Shown here: in pieces, positions 34,066-43,309 of the stretch
How the letters are laid out: each line of letters starts with the position of its first letter
How positions within the stretch are numbered: position 1 is the first letter of the stretch
From: Haloferax litoreum
GTDB taxonomy: Archaea > Halobacteriota > Halobacteria > Halobacteriales > Haloferacaceae
Length of the DNA: 64,000 nucleotides
Direction of reading: 5' to 3'
NCBI RefSeq assembly: GCF_009674605.1
Contig: NZ_WKJO01000003.1
Coordinates: forward strand, 186,001 to 250,000
Program-made: the position numbers and the translations under genes
The notes under the pieces: model-generated
Seen by the model: only the letters and a program-made list of their open reading frames with translations
Told to the model about the DNA's origin: nothing
The model's database searches: none

Positions 34066-35394
34066 TCAGGCCCGAGTCAGGGCACAGAGGACGCGGGGGG
34101 CCGCGGGTTCACGGGCGGCGGTCCAGAGGCCGTCGATACTCTCGTCCCCGATGACGGGTGTGACGAGGTGTTCGAACTTGGTCTGAAGGGTGTCATCCGA
34201 GAACGGTTCGTGTTCACCACCCCGTGCGGCGCGAACAGCGTGGGTGTACGTGTCTCCGTCGACTGTCTTGATGGTCACGCGTGCCCCACGTTCGTCGGGG
34301 GCACGTGAGGCGAACTCTTCGGTGGCGGTGACTTCGACTCGCTTCGCCAGTGCGAGTGTCTCTTCTGTCAGTGCTTCGTCGGTGAACGCCAGTTTCCCGG
34401 TGTCTCCAGTAACCAGCGACGACGCGACGGCGAACGGAATCGAGAACTTCGCCTGTAACGCGTTCTTCGGGCGGGTGTTCGAGAGCGACGCGGCGGCCGG
34501 GTACGTCTCGACGCCAACCGTCTCGACGTCTGCAGCGTCGAGTTCCTCTGTCTCGGTGAGTGTCTCGACGGCGTCGAGGACGGCGTGGGTGTATCGACAC
34601 GCGGCGTGGACTTTGAAGTAGCCTCGCTCTATCTCCCAGCGTACGCCCAGTTCGTCGGCGAGGGCGTCTCGGTTCGGTTCGCCAGACGCGACCGACGCGA
34701 GGTGCAGTGCGATACCGTCTTCGAGGCCGGTGAACCCCGCTTCGGCCTGCTCGACGGCGACGAGGCCCGAGAGATTGCTCATACCTGCGTAGCTATTTCG
34801 GACCGTCGCACCCTCGGTTGCCGCCTCGAACCGCGTGTGCTGTGCGTAGTTCGCTGCGATGCGCATCGCGTCGAGCGTCGTCTCGGCGTCGAGTTCACGG
34901 AGGCGAGCGACTGCTGCTGCCGTCCCGACACCGCCCCACACGCCGTGCGGGTGGACGCCGTCTGCCAGCGGCACGACCATCTCGGCGACCCGGACGGCGA
35001 CTTCGTACCCGGCGACGAACGCGGTCAAGAGTTCGTCACCGCTCCGGTACGACGACTCGCCGTCGGCTAAGAGCGCCGGCAAGACGTGAATCGCTGGGTG
35101 GCCCGCCGCGAATCGGTGGCCTTCGTCCAGTTCGAGGACGGTCCCTGCAGTCGCGTTGACGAACGCCGCACGGTACGCAGACGTTCGCTCGCCGGCGGTT
35201 CCGAGGATGGTCGCCTGCCCACCGTTTTGGGCTGCCCACCTTCGCGTGAGCGACGACACTGCGGGGTCGGACGCGCCACCGAGGATGACGCCAATCGTAT
35301 CCGCGATGACGAGGGAACCTCTGGCAGCGACGCCGTCCGGGATATCTCCCCGGTCGAGCGTCGAGACGAACGATGCGAGCGTCGCTTCGTTCAT
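34066..35394 (-). CDS. MmgE/PrpD-family protein (second copy)
   Basis: 442 residues. It shares the family layout but diverges from its neighbour: LELDEGHRFAAGHPAIHVLPALLAD, NYAQHTRFEAATEGATVRNSYAG, FKVHAACRYTHAVLDAVETL. A paired Asp/His region (DEGHR...GHPAIH) is stronger here than in the first copy, so this may be the catalytically more typical member. It ends 28 bases before the first copy and begins one base from the livF-like gene stop, so both belong with the importer in one leftward unit. Confidence 0.85.
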   Translation of the reverse strand: MNEATLASFVSTLDRGDIPDGVAARGSLVIADTIGVILGGASDPAVSSLTRRWAAQNGGQATILGTAGERTSAYRAAFVNATAGTVLELDEGHRFAAGHPAIHVLPALLADGESSYRSGDELLTAFVAGYEVAVRVAEMVVPLADGVHPHGVWGGVGTAAAVARLRELDAETTLDAMRIAANYAQHTRFEAATEGATVRNSYAGMSNLSGLVAVEQAEAGFTGLEDGIALHLASVASGEPNRDALADELGVRWEIERGYFKVHAACRYTHAVLDAVETLTETEELDAADVETVGVETYPAAASLSNTRPKNALQAKFSIPFAVASSLVTGDTGKLAFTDEALTEETLALAKRVEVTATEEFASRAPDERGARVTIKTVDGDTYTHAVRAARGGEHEPFSDDTLQTKFEHLVTPVIGDESIDGLWTAAREPAAPRVLCALTRA

Positions 35395-35395
35395 C

Positions 35396-36100
35396 TCACA
35401 CCCCGAGGTACGCCTCGACGACGCTGTCGTCTTCGAGGAGTTCGGAACCGCTCGCAGTCATGCTGATTCGGCCGTTCTCCATCACGTACCCGCGGTCGGC
35501 CACTTGGAGCGTCTGTTGGACGTTCTGTTCGACCATGAGGACGGTCACGCCTTGTTCGTGAATCTCTTCGACCACGTCGAACACTTCTTGGACGAGTTGT
35601 GGTGCGAGTCCAATCGACGGTTCGTCGAGGATGAGGAGGTCCGGTTCGCCCATCAGGGCGCGTGCGAGCGTCAGCATCTGCTGTTCGCCACCGGACATCG
35701 TCCCGGCGCGTTGCTTCTTGCGCTCTTCGAGTCGCGGGAACAGGTCGAGCATCTCCGCGAGGTTCTCCTCGCGGTTCGCGATTGCCTCGTCGGTCTGTGC
35801 ACCGAGGAGGAGGTTGTCTATCACGCTCATGTTGGTGAACAGGTCCCGGTTCTCGGGGACCTGCACGATACCTCGCTCGACGATTTCGTGCGATGGTTTG
35901 GTGTGAATCTCCTCACCGCGGTAGGTGATACGTCCGTGACTCGGCGAGAGGATGCCACATATCGTCCGCATCGTCGTGGTCTTCCCCGCGCCGTTCGACC
36001 CGATGAGCGCGACGATTTCTCCCTCGTCGACGTGCATGTCCACGCCGTGGAGCACTTCTATCTCGTCGTACCCCGCGCGGACGCCTTCGAGTTCAAGCAT
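35396..36100 (-). CDS. Branched-chain-type ABC importer, second ATPase (LivF-like)
   Basis: 234 residues of the LivF group. Walker A is GSNGAGKTT (about 34-42), the signature is TMSGGEQQML and Walker B LLILDEPSIGLAPQ, the phrase typical of LivF rather than LivG. It pairs with the LivG-like ATPase encoded upstream (8-base overlap). In the island this importer probably brings in the carboxylate or amide substrate rather than leucine. Substrate unproved. Confidence 0.93.
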   Translation of the reverse strand: MLELEGVRAGYDEIEVLHGVDMHVDEGEIVALIGSNGAGKTTTMRTICGILSPSHGRITYRGEEIHTKPSHEIVERGIVQVPENRDLFTNMSVIDNLLLGAQTDEAIANREENLAEMLDLFPRLEERKKQRAGTMSGGEQQMLTLARALMGEPDLLILDEPSIGLAPQLVQEVFDVVEEIHEQGVTVLMVEQNVQQTLQVADRGYVMENGRISMTASGSELLEDDSVVEAYLGV

Positions 36101-36857
36101 CGGCGTCGAACCCTCCGATGTACGCCTCGATGACGCGGTCGTCTTCGACGACTTCGCTTGGTTTGCCGAAGGCGATTCCTTGGCCCTGGTCGAGGACCTT
36201 CACGTAGTCTGAGATGTTCATGATGGCTTTCATGTCGTGTTCGATGATGAGGAGGCTCGTCCCCCGTTCCCGTAACTGCCGAAAGAGGTCGAGCATCTGA
36301 TTCGACTCCTGTGGCGTCAATCCCGCCATAATCTCGTCGAGGAGCAAAATCTTCGGCCGCGTCGAGATAGCGCGCGCGAGTTCGAGGCGCTTCTGGGCCC
36401 CGACCGTGAGTTCGCCCGCTTCTTCTTCGACACGGTCGGCGAGGCCGACGAATTCGAGGTTTTCGAGCGCGATTTCGCGTGCTTCGCGCCGCCGTCGGGT
36501 GTGGATGTGCGCGCCGACCATCGCGTTTTCGACGACGGTGAGTTCCTCCAGTGGCCGCGTAATCTGGAACGTCCGCGCGAGTCCCGCCCGTGCAACCTTG
36601 TGTGCGGGAAGGCCGGAGATGACGTTGCCTTCTAACCTGACCGTCCCCGACGTCGGCGGGAACGCTCCGCTGATACAGTTGAACAGCGTCGTCTTACCGG
36701 CACCGTTGGGGCCGATGAGCCCGATAATCTCGCCACTGTTGACCGTCATGTCTACGTCTTGGAGTGCTTGCAGACCCGCGAAGCGCTTTCCGACGCCTTC
36801 GACGGTCAAGAGAGTCTCGCCGTCTCGTTCGGTCGATTGGTGGTCCATATTCGTCAT
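36093..36857 (-). CDS. Branched-chain-type ABC importer, first ATPase (LivG-like)
   Basis: 254 residues. Walker A GPNGAGKTTLFNCISG, a LivG-type insertion with ARAGLARTFQITRPLEEL, the signature ELTVGAQKRLELARA, where LTVGAQ departs slightly from the usual LSGGQ, and Walker B ILLLDEIMAGLTPQE. The C-terminal VIEAYIGG is typical of LivG. It overlaps the next gene by 8 bases and its ATG overlaps the permease stop (ATGA). Energises uptake together with the LivF-like protein. Confidence 0.93.
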   Translation of the reverse strand: MTNMDHQSTERDGETLLTVEGVGKRFAGLQALQDVDMTVNSGEIIGLIGPNGAGKTTLFNCISGAFPPTSGTVRLEGNVISGLPAHKVARAGLARTFQITRPLEELTVVENAMVGAHIHTRRRREAREIALENLEFVGLADRVEEEAGELTVGAQKRLELARAISTRPKILLLDEIMAGLTPQESNQMLDLFRQLRERGTSLLIIEHDMKAIMNISDYVKVLDQGQGIAFGKPSEVVEDDRVIEAYIGGFDADA

Positions 36858-37933
36858 TGTTCGCTCACCTCCGTGTCACCGCGAACGCGGTTCCAGAGGG
36901 CGCGGGCCCGACTCGGCCAACTCACTACACCGCGTGGGGAGTAGATGACGATAGCGACGAGGAACGCACCGTAGATGATGCGGTCGAGTCCGTTGATGTC
37001 GGTGAACGTCGTCCGTGCAATCTCACTGACTGGCGTGACGATGAACGACCCGACGATGGGTCCGATGAGCGTCCCCGGTCCACCGACGACGGCGGGGAGG
37101 AGTATCTCGACGTTCTTGAACAGCGCAAACACGGTGTCTGGTCGGATGGTGTTGAAGTACATCGACCAGTACGCGCCACCGAGCGCGGTGAAGAACGCAC
37201 TCACTGCGACGCCGATGAGTTTGTACCTGAACGACGGCACGCCGACGCTCGCGGCGGCCCGTTCGTCCTCGCGGATGGCGAAGAAGTACAGACCGACCCA
37301 GGAGTTCTTGATGGCCCACGAGATGACCGTCACGACGAGGAGGAACCCCACGATGACGTAGTAGTACGGGAGGTCGCTCTGGAACTGGAACGCAGCGAGG
37401 CCGTACTCGGCACCGTAGTCACGGGGGAACGGTTTGAAGTAGCCGTTAGCCCCGCGCAGTTCCGACATGTTCGTGACGACGAACCGCAGCAGTTCGGCGA
37501 ACGCGAGCGTCGCCAGCGCGAAGTAGTGTCCCTTGAGATTGAAGCGGAACGTGAGGGCACCGATGAGGAGGCCGTACAGTCCGGCGATGATGCCCGCGAC
37601 GAGCATCCCAATCCAGGGATTGATGGCGAAGTCGACGAGGAGTTTCTGCGTCGCGTACGCGCCGATTCCGAAGAACGCCGCGTGACCGAACGAGAACTGC
37701 CCAGTGTACCCGGACATGATGTTCCACGACTGGGCGGTGTAGGCGTAGATGACGGTCAAGATGAGCACTTTCAGGCTCAAGGTGGCCGCGAGTTCCATCC
37801 CGGCCACGTCGATTTCGATGATGAACGGGAGCGCGGCGAGGAGCGCGAAGAGAACGACTCCCTTCACGAGTGGTGCGAACCGCTGGTCGTCGAACGTCTG
37901 GTAACTCTCACGAACGGAGTCGAGGGTGCTCAT
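36854..37933 (-). CDS. Branched-chain-type ABC importer, permease LivM-like
   Basis: 359 residues with about nine hydrophobic segments. LivM features: QSWNIMSGYTGQFSFGHAAFFGIGAY near the N-terminus, and ERAAASVGVPSFRYKLIGVAVSAFFTALGG near the middle (the EAA-like cytoplasmic loop). A short charged C-terminal tail follows. Its start overlaps the LivH-like stop by four bases. With LivH-like protein it forms the membrane channel. Confidence 0.92.
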   Translation of the reverse strand: MSTLDSVRESYQTFDDQRFAPLVKGVVLFALLAALPFIIEIDVAGMELAATLSLKVLILTVIYAYTAQSWNIMSGYTGQFSFGHAAFFGIGAYATQKLLVDFAINPWIGMLVAGIIAGLYGLLIGALTFRFNLKGHYFALATLAFAELLRFVVTNMSELRGANGYFKPFPRDYGAEYGLAAFQFQSDLPYYYVIVGFLLVVTVISWAIKNSWVGLYFFAIREDERAAASVGVPSFRYKLIGVAVSAFFTALGGAYWSMYFNTIRPDTVFALFKNVEILLPAVVGGPGTLIGPIVGSFIVTPVSEIARTTFTDINGLDRIIYGAFLVAIVIYSPRGVVSWPSRARALWNRVRGDTEVSEQ

Positions 37934-38895
37934 GCGTTCGCACCTCCGAAGAGACCCTCAGGTTTCACCAGCAGTGTTCCGATGAACAAGAGGAAGATGA
38001 GCACCTGTGAGGTCGTTCCCGGGAGGTAGTACCCTCCGAACACCTGAATCATGCCGACGATGAGTCCACCGACGAACGCCCCGGGGAACGACCCGAGACC
38101 GCCGAGGATGACGATGACGAAGGCGTTGATGAGGTACGTCTCACCGGTGAACGGGTCGAACCGCTGGAAGAGTGCGATGGACCCGCCGGCCACACCCGCG
38201 AGTGCTGCGCCGATACCGAAGGTGAGGTAGTTGATTTGCGGGACGTTGATGCCGACGTAGCGGGCACCGTCGCGGTTGTCCGCCGTGCCGCGAATCTTGC
38301 GACCGAGGTCGGTCCGGTTCAAGAACGCGCGGACGCCGAGCATCGTGCCCAGGGCGATGAGGAGGGCGTAGAACTGGCCGAGCGGGATGAACACGCCACC
38401 GACCTGCACGGACCCGAGCGAGAGTTCGACTTGCTGTGGGTCCGGCGTGAAGATAATCTCGATGGCGGATTGGATTATCAGCAACACGCCGAGGGTGGCG
38501 ATGAGTTGGTTCTGTTGGGGTGCCTCGATGATTGGTTCGACCGTCAAGACGTGGACGCCGATACCCAAGACGAACAAGACGAGTGCCGCGATGGGGATGC
38601 CGACGAACGGGCTGATTCCGACTGTGGTCGAGACCAACCAGACCGTGTACATCCCGACGACGAGGAACACGCCGTGGGCGAAGTTGATGACGTCCATGAC
38701 GCCGAATATCATCGTCAGACCCAGTGCCGTGAGTGCGTACACGCCTCCGAGGAGGAGGCCGAACGCGAGCAACTGGAGGAGAACCGGCTCCATGTTGGCG
38801 ACGTCGGTCAGGAACTGTGCAAACGGATCGGTGAATCGGCCGAGACCACCACCTTGCAGTGGGAGTGGTGCGACCGATGTGACTAGGTGTCGCAT
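37930..38895 (-). CDS. Branched-chain-type ABC importer, permease LivH-like
   Basis: 321 residues from MRHLVTSVAPLPLQGG; a start at MEPVLLQLLAFG (residue 35) is possible and would fit the usual LivH length better. LivH features: LTMIFGVMDVINFAHGVFLVVGMY, and the EAA loop around RKIRGTADNRDGARYVGINV followed by ALAGVAGGSIALFQRFDPF. The gap of 85 bases to the binding-protein gene upstream contains a TGGCA/TGCCA pair and an A-rich run on the coding strand, probably tuning expression. Membrane channel of the importer. Confidence 0.9.
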   Translation of the reverse strand: MRHLVTSVAPLPLQGGGLGRFTDPFAQFLTDVANMEPVLLQLLAFGLLLGGVYALTALGLTMIFGVMDVINFAHGVFLVVGMYTVWLVSTTVGISPFVGIPIAALVLFVLGIGVHVLTVEPIIEAPQQNQLIATLGVLLIIQSAIEIIFTPDPQQVELSLGSVQVGGVFIPLGQFYALLIALGTMLGVRAFLNRTDLGRKIRGTADNRDGARYVGINVPQINYLTFGIGAALAGVAGGSIALFQRFDPFTGETYLINAFVIVILGGLGSFPGAFVGGLIVGMIQVFGGYYLPGTTSQVLIFLLFIGTLLVKPEGLFGGANA

Positions 38896-38980
38896 GCGGT
38901 GTCTACGCTCGGGGATTGTTGGCAACTGCCATAAAAGGTAACCATCTTTTTTGCGGCGATTCGTTGACGTGTACGCGAAA

Positions 38981-40303
38981 TTAGACCTGTGGGTCGGCCT
39001 CCGCGTACTCGTCGGGGTAGACGACCTTGACCGAGAGGTCCTGGACCTGATTGACCGGTCCGAGGGCGTTGACGTTCTCACCCTCCTCGTCGAACTCGAT
39101 GGTGCCCATCGCGGAGATGTGGTCGTCGTACTGGAGGTTCTTCAACGCCTCGTTGATGTCGTCGGGGTCGTCGCTACCCGCTTCTTCGACCGCTTGGATG
39201 ATGACCTCTGCCGAAGTGTAGGCCATCCCGACGGACGCGGAGAACTCCTGGTCGTAGTTATCGGTGAACTGCGACCGAACTTCTGCGGTCTTGTCGATGG
39301 TCGGGTTCAGCGCGTAGTTGTTGTCCATGACGCCGTTGGCGAACTCGCCGATGTCGGCGATAGCATCGTCGTCGGTGAACGTCGCCGACGCGGAGGCAGT
39401 CAGGTGCGGTGGACGGTAGTCCTGGTCTTGCAGGGCCTGTGCGAGGAGCACACCGCCGGCGACGTACGTCGTGGCGATGATGGTGTCGGGGTCGGCGCTG
39501 CGGAGTTTCGAGACTTGCGTGTTGGCGTTCGACGCGCCGAACTCGATAGCCGTCTCCTCGACGATTTCGACGTTCTGCTGCGGGAGGAACTCCCGGAGAC
39601 TGTCGCGAATCGCCTGCCCGTAACTGTTGTTGATGTAGAACAGACCCGCCGTGTCGATGGTGCCGCCACCGTCACGGATGACCTGTGGAACGAGGTCCGC
39701 GTAGTCGCTCGCCAGACGGCGCGCCGGTGGTTGTGGGCGGTAGACGTAGTTGAACCCACGACCCTGAATGATGTTGTCCGCCGCCGCGATGGAGACGACG
39801 AACGGAACACCCTGTCGCTCGGCGACCTGTGTCGCCGCCGTCGTCACCGGCGAGGAGTAACACCCGGTGAGGACGTGTGCCCCGTCGCTGAGCAGTTCTT
39901 CGCTCACTTGACCGCCGAGTTCCTGTTTCCCTTGGTTGTCGCCCTCGATGACTTTCACCTGTGCGCCACCGAGTGACTCGATGCCACCTTCCTCGTTCTT
40001 CCGCATCGCGGCGAGTTTGATGGCGTTGCTCATCCCGACGCCCGTGGCGGCGAGGCCACCGGACAACGGGTGGTTCGAACCGATGATAATCTCCTCGACC
40101 GATTGTTCGGGAGTTCCGGTCGTCGTCCCTTGGTCTCCTCCGGACCCACCGGAGTCGCCGCCGGAGTCACCGCCCGAACCGCCGCCGCTGCCGCCAGCGT
40201 CGTCGCTCGTACATCCAGCTAGTGTCAGTGCCGCGACGCTCGCGCCCGTTGCTTTGAGGAAGCGTCGCCTGTTGCTCGTCGAAGACTTGAGAGTCTTACC
40301 CAT
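38981..40303 (-). CDS. Branched-chain-type ABC importer, substrate-binding lipoprotein
   Basis: 440 residues. Tat signal NRRRFLKATG, lipobox LAGC with Cys31, then a Gly/Ser/Asp linker typical of haloarchaeal surface lipoproteins. The binding domain is of the LivJ/periplasmic-binding type 1 family: IIIGSNHPLSGGLAATGVGM, VTTAATQVAERQGVPFVVS, PDTIIATTYVAGG. It is the specificity component of the importer and the first gene of its unit, with a TATA box 29 bases upstream. The ligand cannot be inferred from sequence; the adjacent degradation genes suggest an amide or carboxylic acid. Confidence 0.92.
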   Translation of the reverse strand: MGKTLKSSTSNRRRFLKATGASVAALTLAGCTSDDAGGSGGGSGGDSGGDSGGSGGDQGTTTGTPEQSVEEIIIGSNHPLSGGLAATGVGMSNAIKLAAMRKNEEGGIESLGGAQVKVIEGDNQGKQELGGQVSEELLSDGAHVLTGCYSSPVTTAATQVAERQGVPFVVSIAAADNIIQGRGFNYVYRPQPPARRLASDYADLVPQVIRDGGGTIDTAGLFYINNSYGQAIRDSLREFLPQQNVEIVEETAIEFGASNANTQVSKLRSADPDTIIATTYVAGGVLLAQALQDQDYRPPHLTASASATFTDDDAIADIGEFANGVMDNNYALNPTIDKTAEVRSQFTDNYDQEFSASVGMAYTSAEVIIQAVEEAGSDDPDDINEALKNLQYDDHISAMGTIEFDEEGENVNALGPVNQVQDLSVKVVYPDEYAEADPQV

Positions 40304-40328
40304 GGCAATCGTTCTCGGGGTTAGAGGG

Positions 40329-40336
40329 TATAAGTA
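40329..40336 (-). promoter_or_regulatory. TATA box of the leftward importer unit
   Basis: Minus-strand TACTTATA is centred about 29 bases before the ATG at 40303, the spacing of a leaderless haloarchaeal start. Upstream is GTCAC..GTGAC (40360-40375), perfect arms around six bases, a candidate operator. Confidence 0.55.
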
Positions 40337-40359
40337 ATAAATACTAGCGTACTCGTTCT

Positions 40360-40375
40360 GTCACGTTCCGGTGAC
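40360..40375. promoter_or_regulatory. Inverted repeat upstream of the importer promoter
   Basis: GTCAC and GTGAC are perfect arms around GTTCCG. Position upstream of the TATA element suits an activator. The sequence differs from the IclR-type palindrome at 32639. Confidence 0.35.
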
Positions 40376-40503
40376 GTTCGTGTTCTGGATGTGGTCTATA
40401 CTCGGCTCTCTGGCTCTCTCTGCTTAGAATAGCAGGATTCACCTCCTGCTCAGTGTGTGGGGGGCTAACACACGTTCATTACACTCCACGCTGTACGCGT
40501 TTC

Positions 40504-41286
40504 ATGGTCACATCCAGTCCGGACCAGTCGGTGCCGAACGAACACACGTTCGAGAACCAAACTGTGGTCGTCACGGGAACGGCGAGTGGAATCGGGCAGG
40601 CGTGCGCGCAGACGTTCGTCGACGCCGGTGCGACAGTCGTCGGTGGCGATAGGACAGACCAGAACGAGACAGCAGAGGTGTGTGCGGGTGGGTCGGGGTC
40701 GTTTCGGGCCGTCACCGTAGACGTCACCGACGAGACGGACGTCGCTCGACTCGTGGACACCGCAGTCGAGACGGGTGGAATCGACGTGGTGGTCAACGTG
40801 GCAGGCATCATCCGACGAGGGCCCGTGGCAGAGTTGTCGGATTCCGACTGGACGGACTCACTCGACGTGAACCTCACTGGGCCGTTTCGTCTCTGCCGAG
40901 CGGCGGCACCTCATCTGAAAACAGACGGTGGGGCCGTCGTGAACGTCTCGTCTATCTACGGACAAGTTGGTGCGGCCGGTCGGGCTAGTTACGTCACGTC
41001 GAAAGCAGGGGTGGAGGGACTCACTCGGACGCTCGCGGCGGAGTGGGGCCCCGATGGCGTCCGCGTCAACGCCGTCGCCCCCGGGTACATTCGGACGCCG
41101 ATGACCGAACCGTTCGAAGACGACGCCGATGCACTCGACAGGTTCCGGTCGCTGTCGGCGCTCGAACGAGTCGGCGACCCGGAAGAAGTGGCGTCTGTCG
41201 TCGCATTTCTCGCGGGGGATAGGGCGAGCTTCGTCACTGGTGAGACGATACTCGTAGACGGTGGAAGAGCGACAGTCGAAACGTAG
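40504..41286 (+). CDS. Short-chain dehydrogenase/reductase
   Basis: 260 residues. Cofactor loop TGTASGIG, catalytic Ser in NVSSIYG and the Tyr-Lys pair in YVTSK, with ENQTVVVTG and the C-terminal FLAGDRASFVTGETILVDGG of the FabG-like SDR group. It interconverts an alcohol and a ketone with NAD(P). In the island it could oxidise the hydroxy acid or a ring-derived alcohol, or reduce an intermediate. It is alone on the plus strand between leftward units; its start is chosen at the family-typical N-terminus. Confidence 0.9.
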   Translation: MVTSSPDQSVPNEHTFENQTVVVTGTASGIGQACAQTFVDAGATVVGGDRTDQNETAEVCAGGSGSFRAVTVDVTDETDVARLVDTAVETGGIDVVVNVAGIIRRGPVAELSDSDWTDSLDVNLTGPFRLCRAAAPHLKTDGGAVVNVSSIYGQVGAAGRASYVTSKAGVEGLTRTLAAEWGPDGVRVNAVAPGYIRTPMTEPFEDDADALDRFRSLSALERVGDPEEVASVVAFLAGDRASFVTGETILVDGGRATVET

Positions 41287-41312
41287 TGGCGGTGGCTGTG
41301 GTCCGCAGACGC

Positions 41313-42746
41313 CTATTCGAACGACTCTCTCGCGTGGATGCCGGCGAGACGGCCGTACCCGAGCGCAGTCGTCAACCCGTTCCCAGAGAGATAGCCGCCT
41401 GCACCATGTCCGCTGATGCCGCAGGCCGTGCCGCCACCGGCGTAGAGATTTGAGACCACACTTCCGTCGGTTCGGAGGACACGCGCGTGTTTGTCGACGA
41501 CGAGGCCACCCTGCGTGTGGAAGAGTGACCCGGTGACTTTGGTCCCGTAGAACGGCGCTTCGAGCGGGTGGGTTCCGTCGACGCGGCCGACTTCGTCGGG
41601 TTCGCCTGCCGACGCGGCCTCGTTGTACGCGGCGATGGTCTCTGCGGCACGCTCCCCGTCGGCCCCGAGTCTGTCTGCGAGTTCCGCGACGGAGTCTGCG
41701 CTGTGGTAGGTGCCGTGTTCGACTGCTTCGTCGAAGTCGTCGAACTCGCCCTGTAACTTCTCGAAGATGCGTTCGTCGAACAGTTGGACCGCCTGTCCGC
41801 CGGGTTGCTTCAGCACGTCGATGGCGAACTCGCTGTAGCCCGACGACTCGTCGCCGAAGCGTTCGCCGTCTTCGTTGACGAGGACGCCGCCGTTCATCGT
41901 GACAGCGTAGGTAGAGAGCATCCCCGTCTGACTCGCGACAGTCGCGTGTCCCTGATAGGCGTCCATGCACGCGAGTTCGCCGCCGAGTTCCGCGCCGAAG
42001 CGGACGCCGTCGCCGGTGTTTCCATCGGACCCGAAGTACAGCGCTCGTTCGACGTCTTCCTCACAGTACTCGGTAATCATCTCGTGGTTCCCCGCGAACC
42101 CGTCCGTCGCGAGGATGACCTTCTCTGCCTCGATTGCCTCGTCGTGGGTGAGGCCAGCGACGACGCCGCGGACAGCACCGTCTTCGGCGACGAGTTTCGT
42201 GACGGGTGCGTTCGTCAGCAGTTCGATGTTCGGTGCGTCTTCGACCCGTTCGACGAGTTCTGCGACCAGATTCTCACCGTTTCTCCCGTCGGGGGCGTGC
42301 ATCCGAAACTCGGAGTGTTTGGGATATTTGAAGTCGTCGACGAGGTGAAGCGTGACGTCCCAGTCGTCGACCAGCCAGTGGATGAGGTTCGCGCTCTCCT
42401 CGCAGAGGTACGTGACGCGTTCTTCGTCGGCTTGATAGTCGTTCTTCTCCAGAATATCCCGTGCCATGTCGGCGGGCGTCTCTTCGATACCCGCCTCCCG
42501 CTGGAGTCGCGTCCCCGCCGCGGGAATCATCCCCGTCGAAAGCGAGGTATTGCCACCGCAGTGTGGTGCCTTCTCTAAGACCGTTACGCGAATCTCCGGA
42601 TTCTCGCTGGCCGCCAGCGCGGCGACTAACCCTGTTCCACCGCCGCCAGCGACGAGAACGTCAGTGTCGATGTCCCACTCGATGTCCGACACCGAGACAA
42701 CTTCCGCGACGCTATCGCTGGGTGTACGCGCTGCTTGCTCGTCCAT
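41313..42746 (-). CDS. FAD-dependent oxidoreductase, fumarate-reductase/KstD type
   Basis: 477 residues. The FAD loop is VLVAGGGGTGLVAALAAS (34-39 Gly region), with the second FAD segment EKAPHCGGNTSLSTG and a C-terminal GGLVVDKHARV and GISGHGAGGYLSGNGLTTALGYGRLAG, the FAD_binding_2 pattern shared by fumarate reductase, 3-ketosteroid dehydrogenase and tricarballylate dehydrogenase. It should introduce or remove a double bond next to a carbonyl or carboxylate. Reads opposite to the SDR and converges with it. The exact substrate is open. Confidence 0.9.
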   Translation of the reverse strand: MDEQAARTPSDSVAEVVSVSDIEWDIDTDVLVAGGGGTGLVAALAASENPEIRVTVLEKAPHCGGNTSLSTGMIPAAGTRLQREAGIEETPADMARDILEKNDYQADEERVTYLCEESANLIHWLVDDWDVTLHLVDDFKYPKHSEFRMHAPDGRNGENLVAELVERVEDAPNIELLTNAPVTKLVAEDGAVRGVVAGLTHDEAIEAEKVILATDGFAGNHEMITEYCEEDVERALYFGSDGNTGDGVRFGAELGGELACMDAYQGHATVASQTGMLSTYAVTMNGGVLVNEDGERFGDESSGYSEFAIDVLKQPGGQAVQLFDERIFEKLQGEFDDFDEAVEHGTYHSADSVAELADRLGADGERAAETIAAYNEAASAGEPDEVGRVDGTHPLEAPFYGTKVTGSLFHTQGGLVVDKHARVLRTDGSVVSNLYAGGGTACGISGHGAGGYLSGNGLTTALGYGRLAGIHARESFE

Positions 42747-42886
42747 GGACCCTGCTAGTCAGACTCTCTCGTAAAACTACCGCCAGCGGTTGGACTTCGC
42801 TCGCGTACGCGACTGAAACACGTGGCGAGCAGCGTGTCTGTCGAAATGAGGTGAAAAACTATGGTGGTTGGGAACACGCTGAAACT

Positions 42887-43309
42887 ATGGACTCACCACG
42901 GGTCATCGTCGAAGAGTTCTTCGACCGGATGGAAGACGACAGGCGAAAGACCGTCGGCGACCTGTTCGCCGAGGACGCGGTCATCACACTCCCCGGCGCG
43001 ACGTTCGAGGGACCGACCGCGGCGTACGATTTCCTCGACTTCCTCGCGCCACGATACGAGTGGGCGGCGAAGGAGTTCGACCGCTGGATAGAAGCGGGCG
43101 ACACCGTCGTCAGTATCGGCCGACTCTACGGCGTCGACAACGACGGTGTCGAGTTCGAAGACGTGCGGTACGTCGACGTGTACGAAGTCCGCCGTGGACT
43201 CATCGAACGACTCGACATCTGGAACGACTTGGCAGCAGATGGTGTCGTCCCTATCGAGGCACCCGACCCCACCACGGAAGGGGTAGCGGAACCGCGGGAC
43301 GCTGAATGA
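42887..43309 (+). CDS. SnoaL/NTF2-like protein
   Basis: 140 residues. The sequence VIVEEFFDRMEDDRRKTVGDLFAEDAVITLP and GDTVVSIGRLYGVDNDG, with VRYVDVYEVRRGLIERLDIW, follows the SnoaL-like/NTF2 cone fold used by small isomerases, hydratases and polyketide cyclases. There is no obvious catalytic set. The gene begins a plus-strand series and overlaps the luciferase-like gene by four bases, so it is probably an accessory enzyme or isomerase in the pathway. TATA-like AAAAACTAT lies 29 bases upstream. Confidence 0.8.
   Translation: MDSPRVIVEEFFDRMEDDRRKTVGDLFAEDAVITLPGATFEGPTAAYDFLDFLAPRYEWAAKEFDRWIEAGDTVVSIGRLYGVDNDGVEFEDVRYVDVYEVRRGLIERLDIWNDLAADGVVPIEAPDPTTEGVAEPRDAE

Noticed and set aside
36764-38029. 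421-codon rightward frame
   Set aside because: It lies opposite the LivM-like gene and has a highly charged composition typical of antisense translation of membrane genes.
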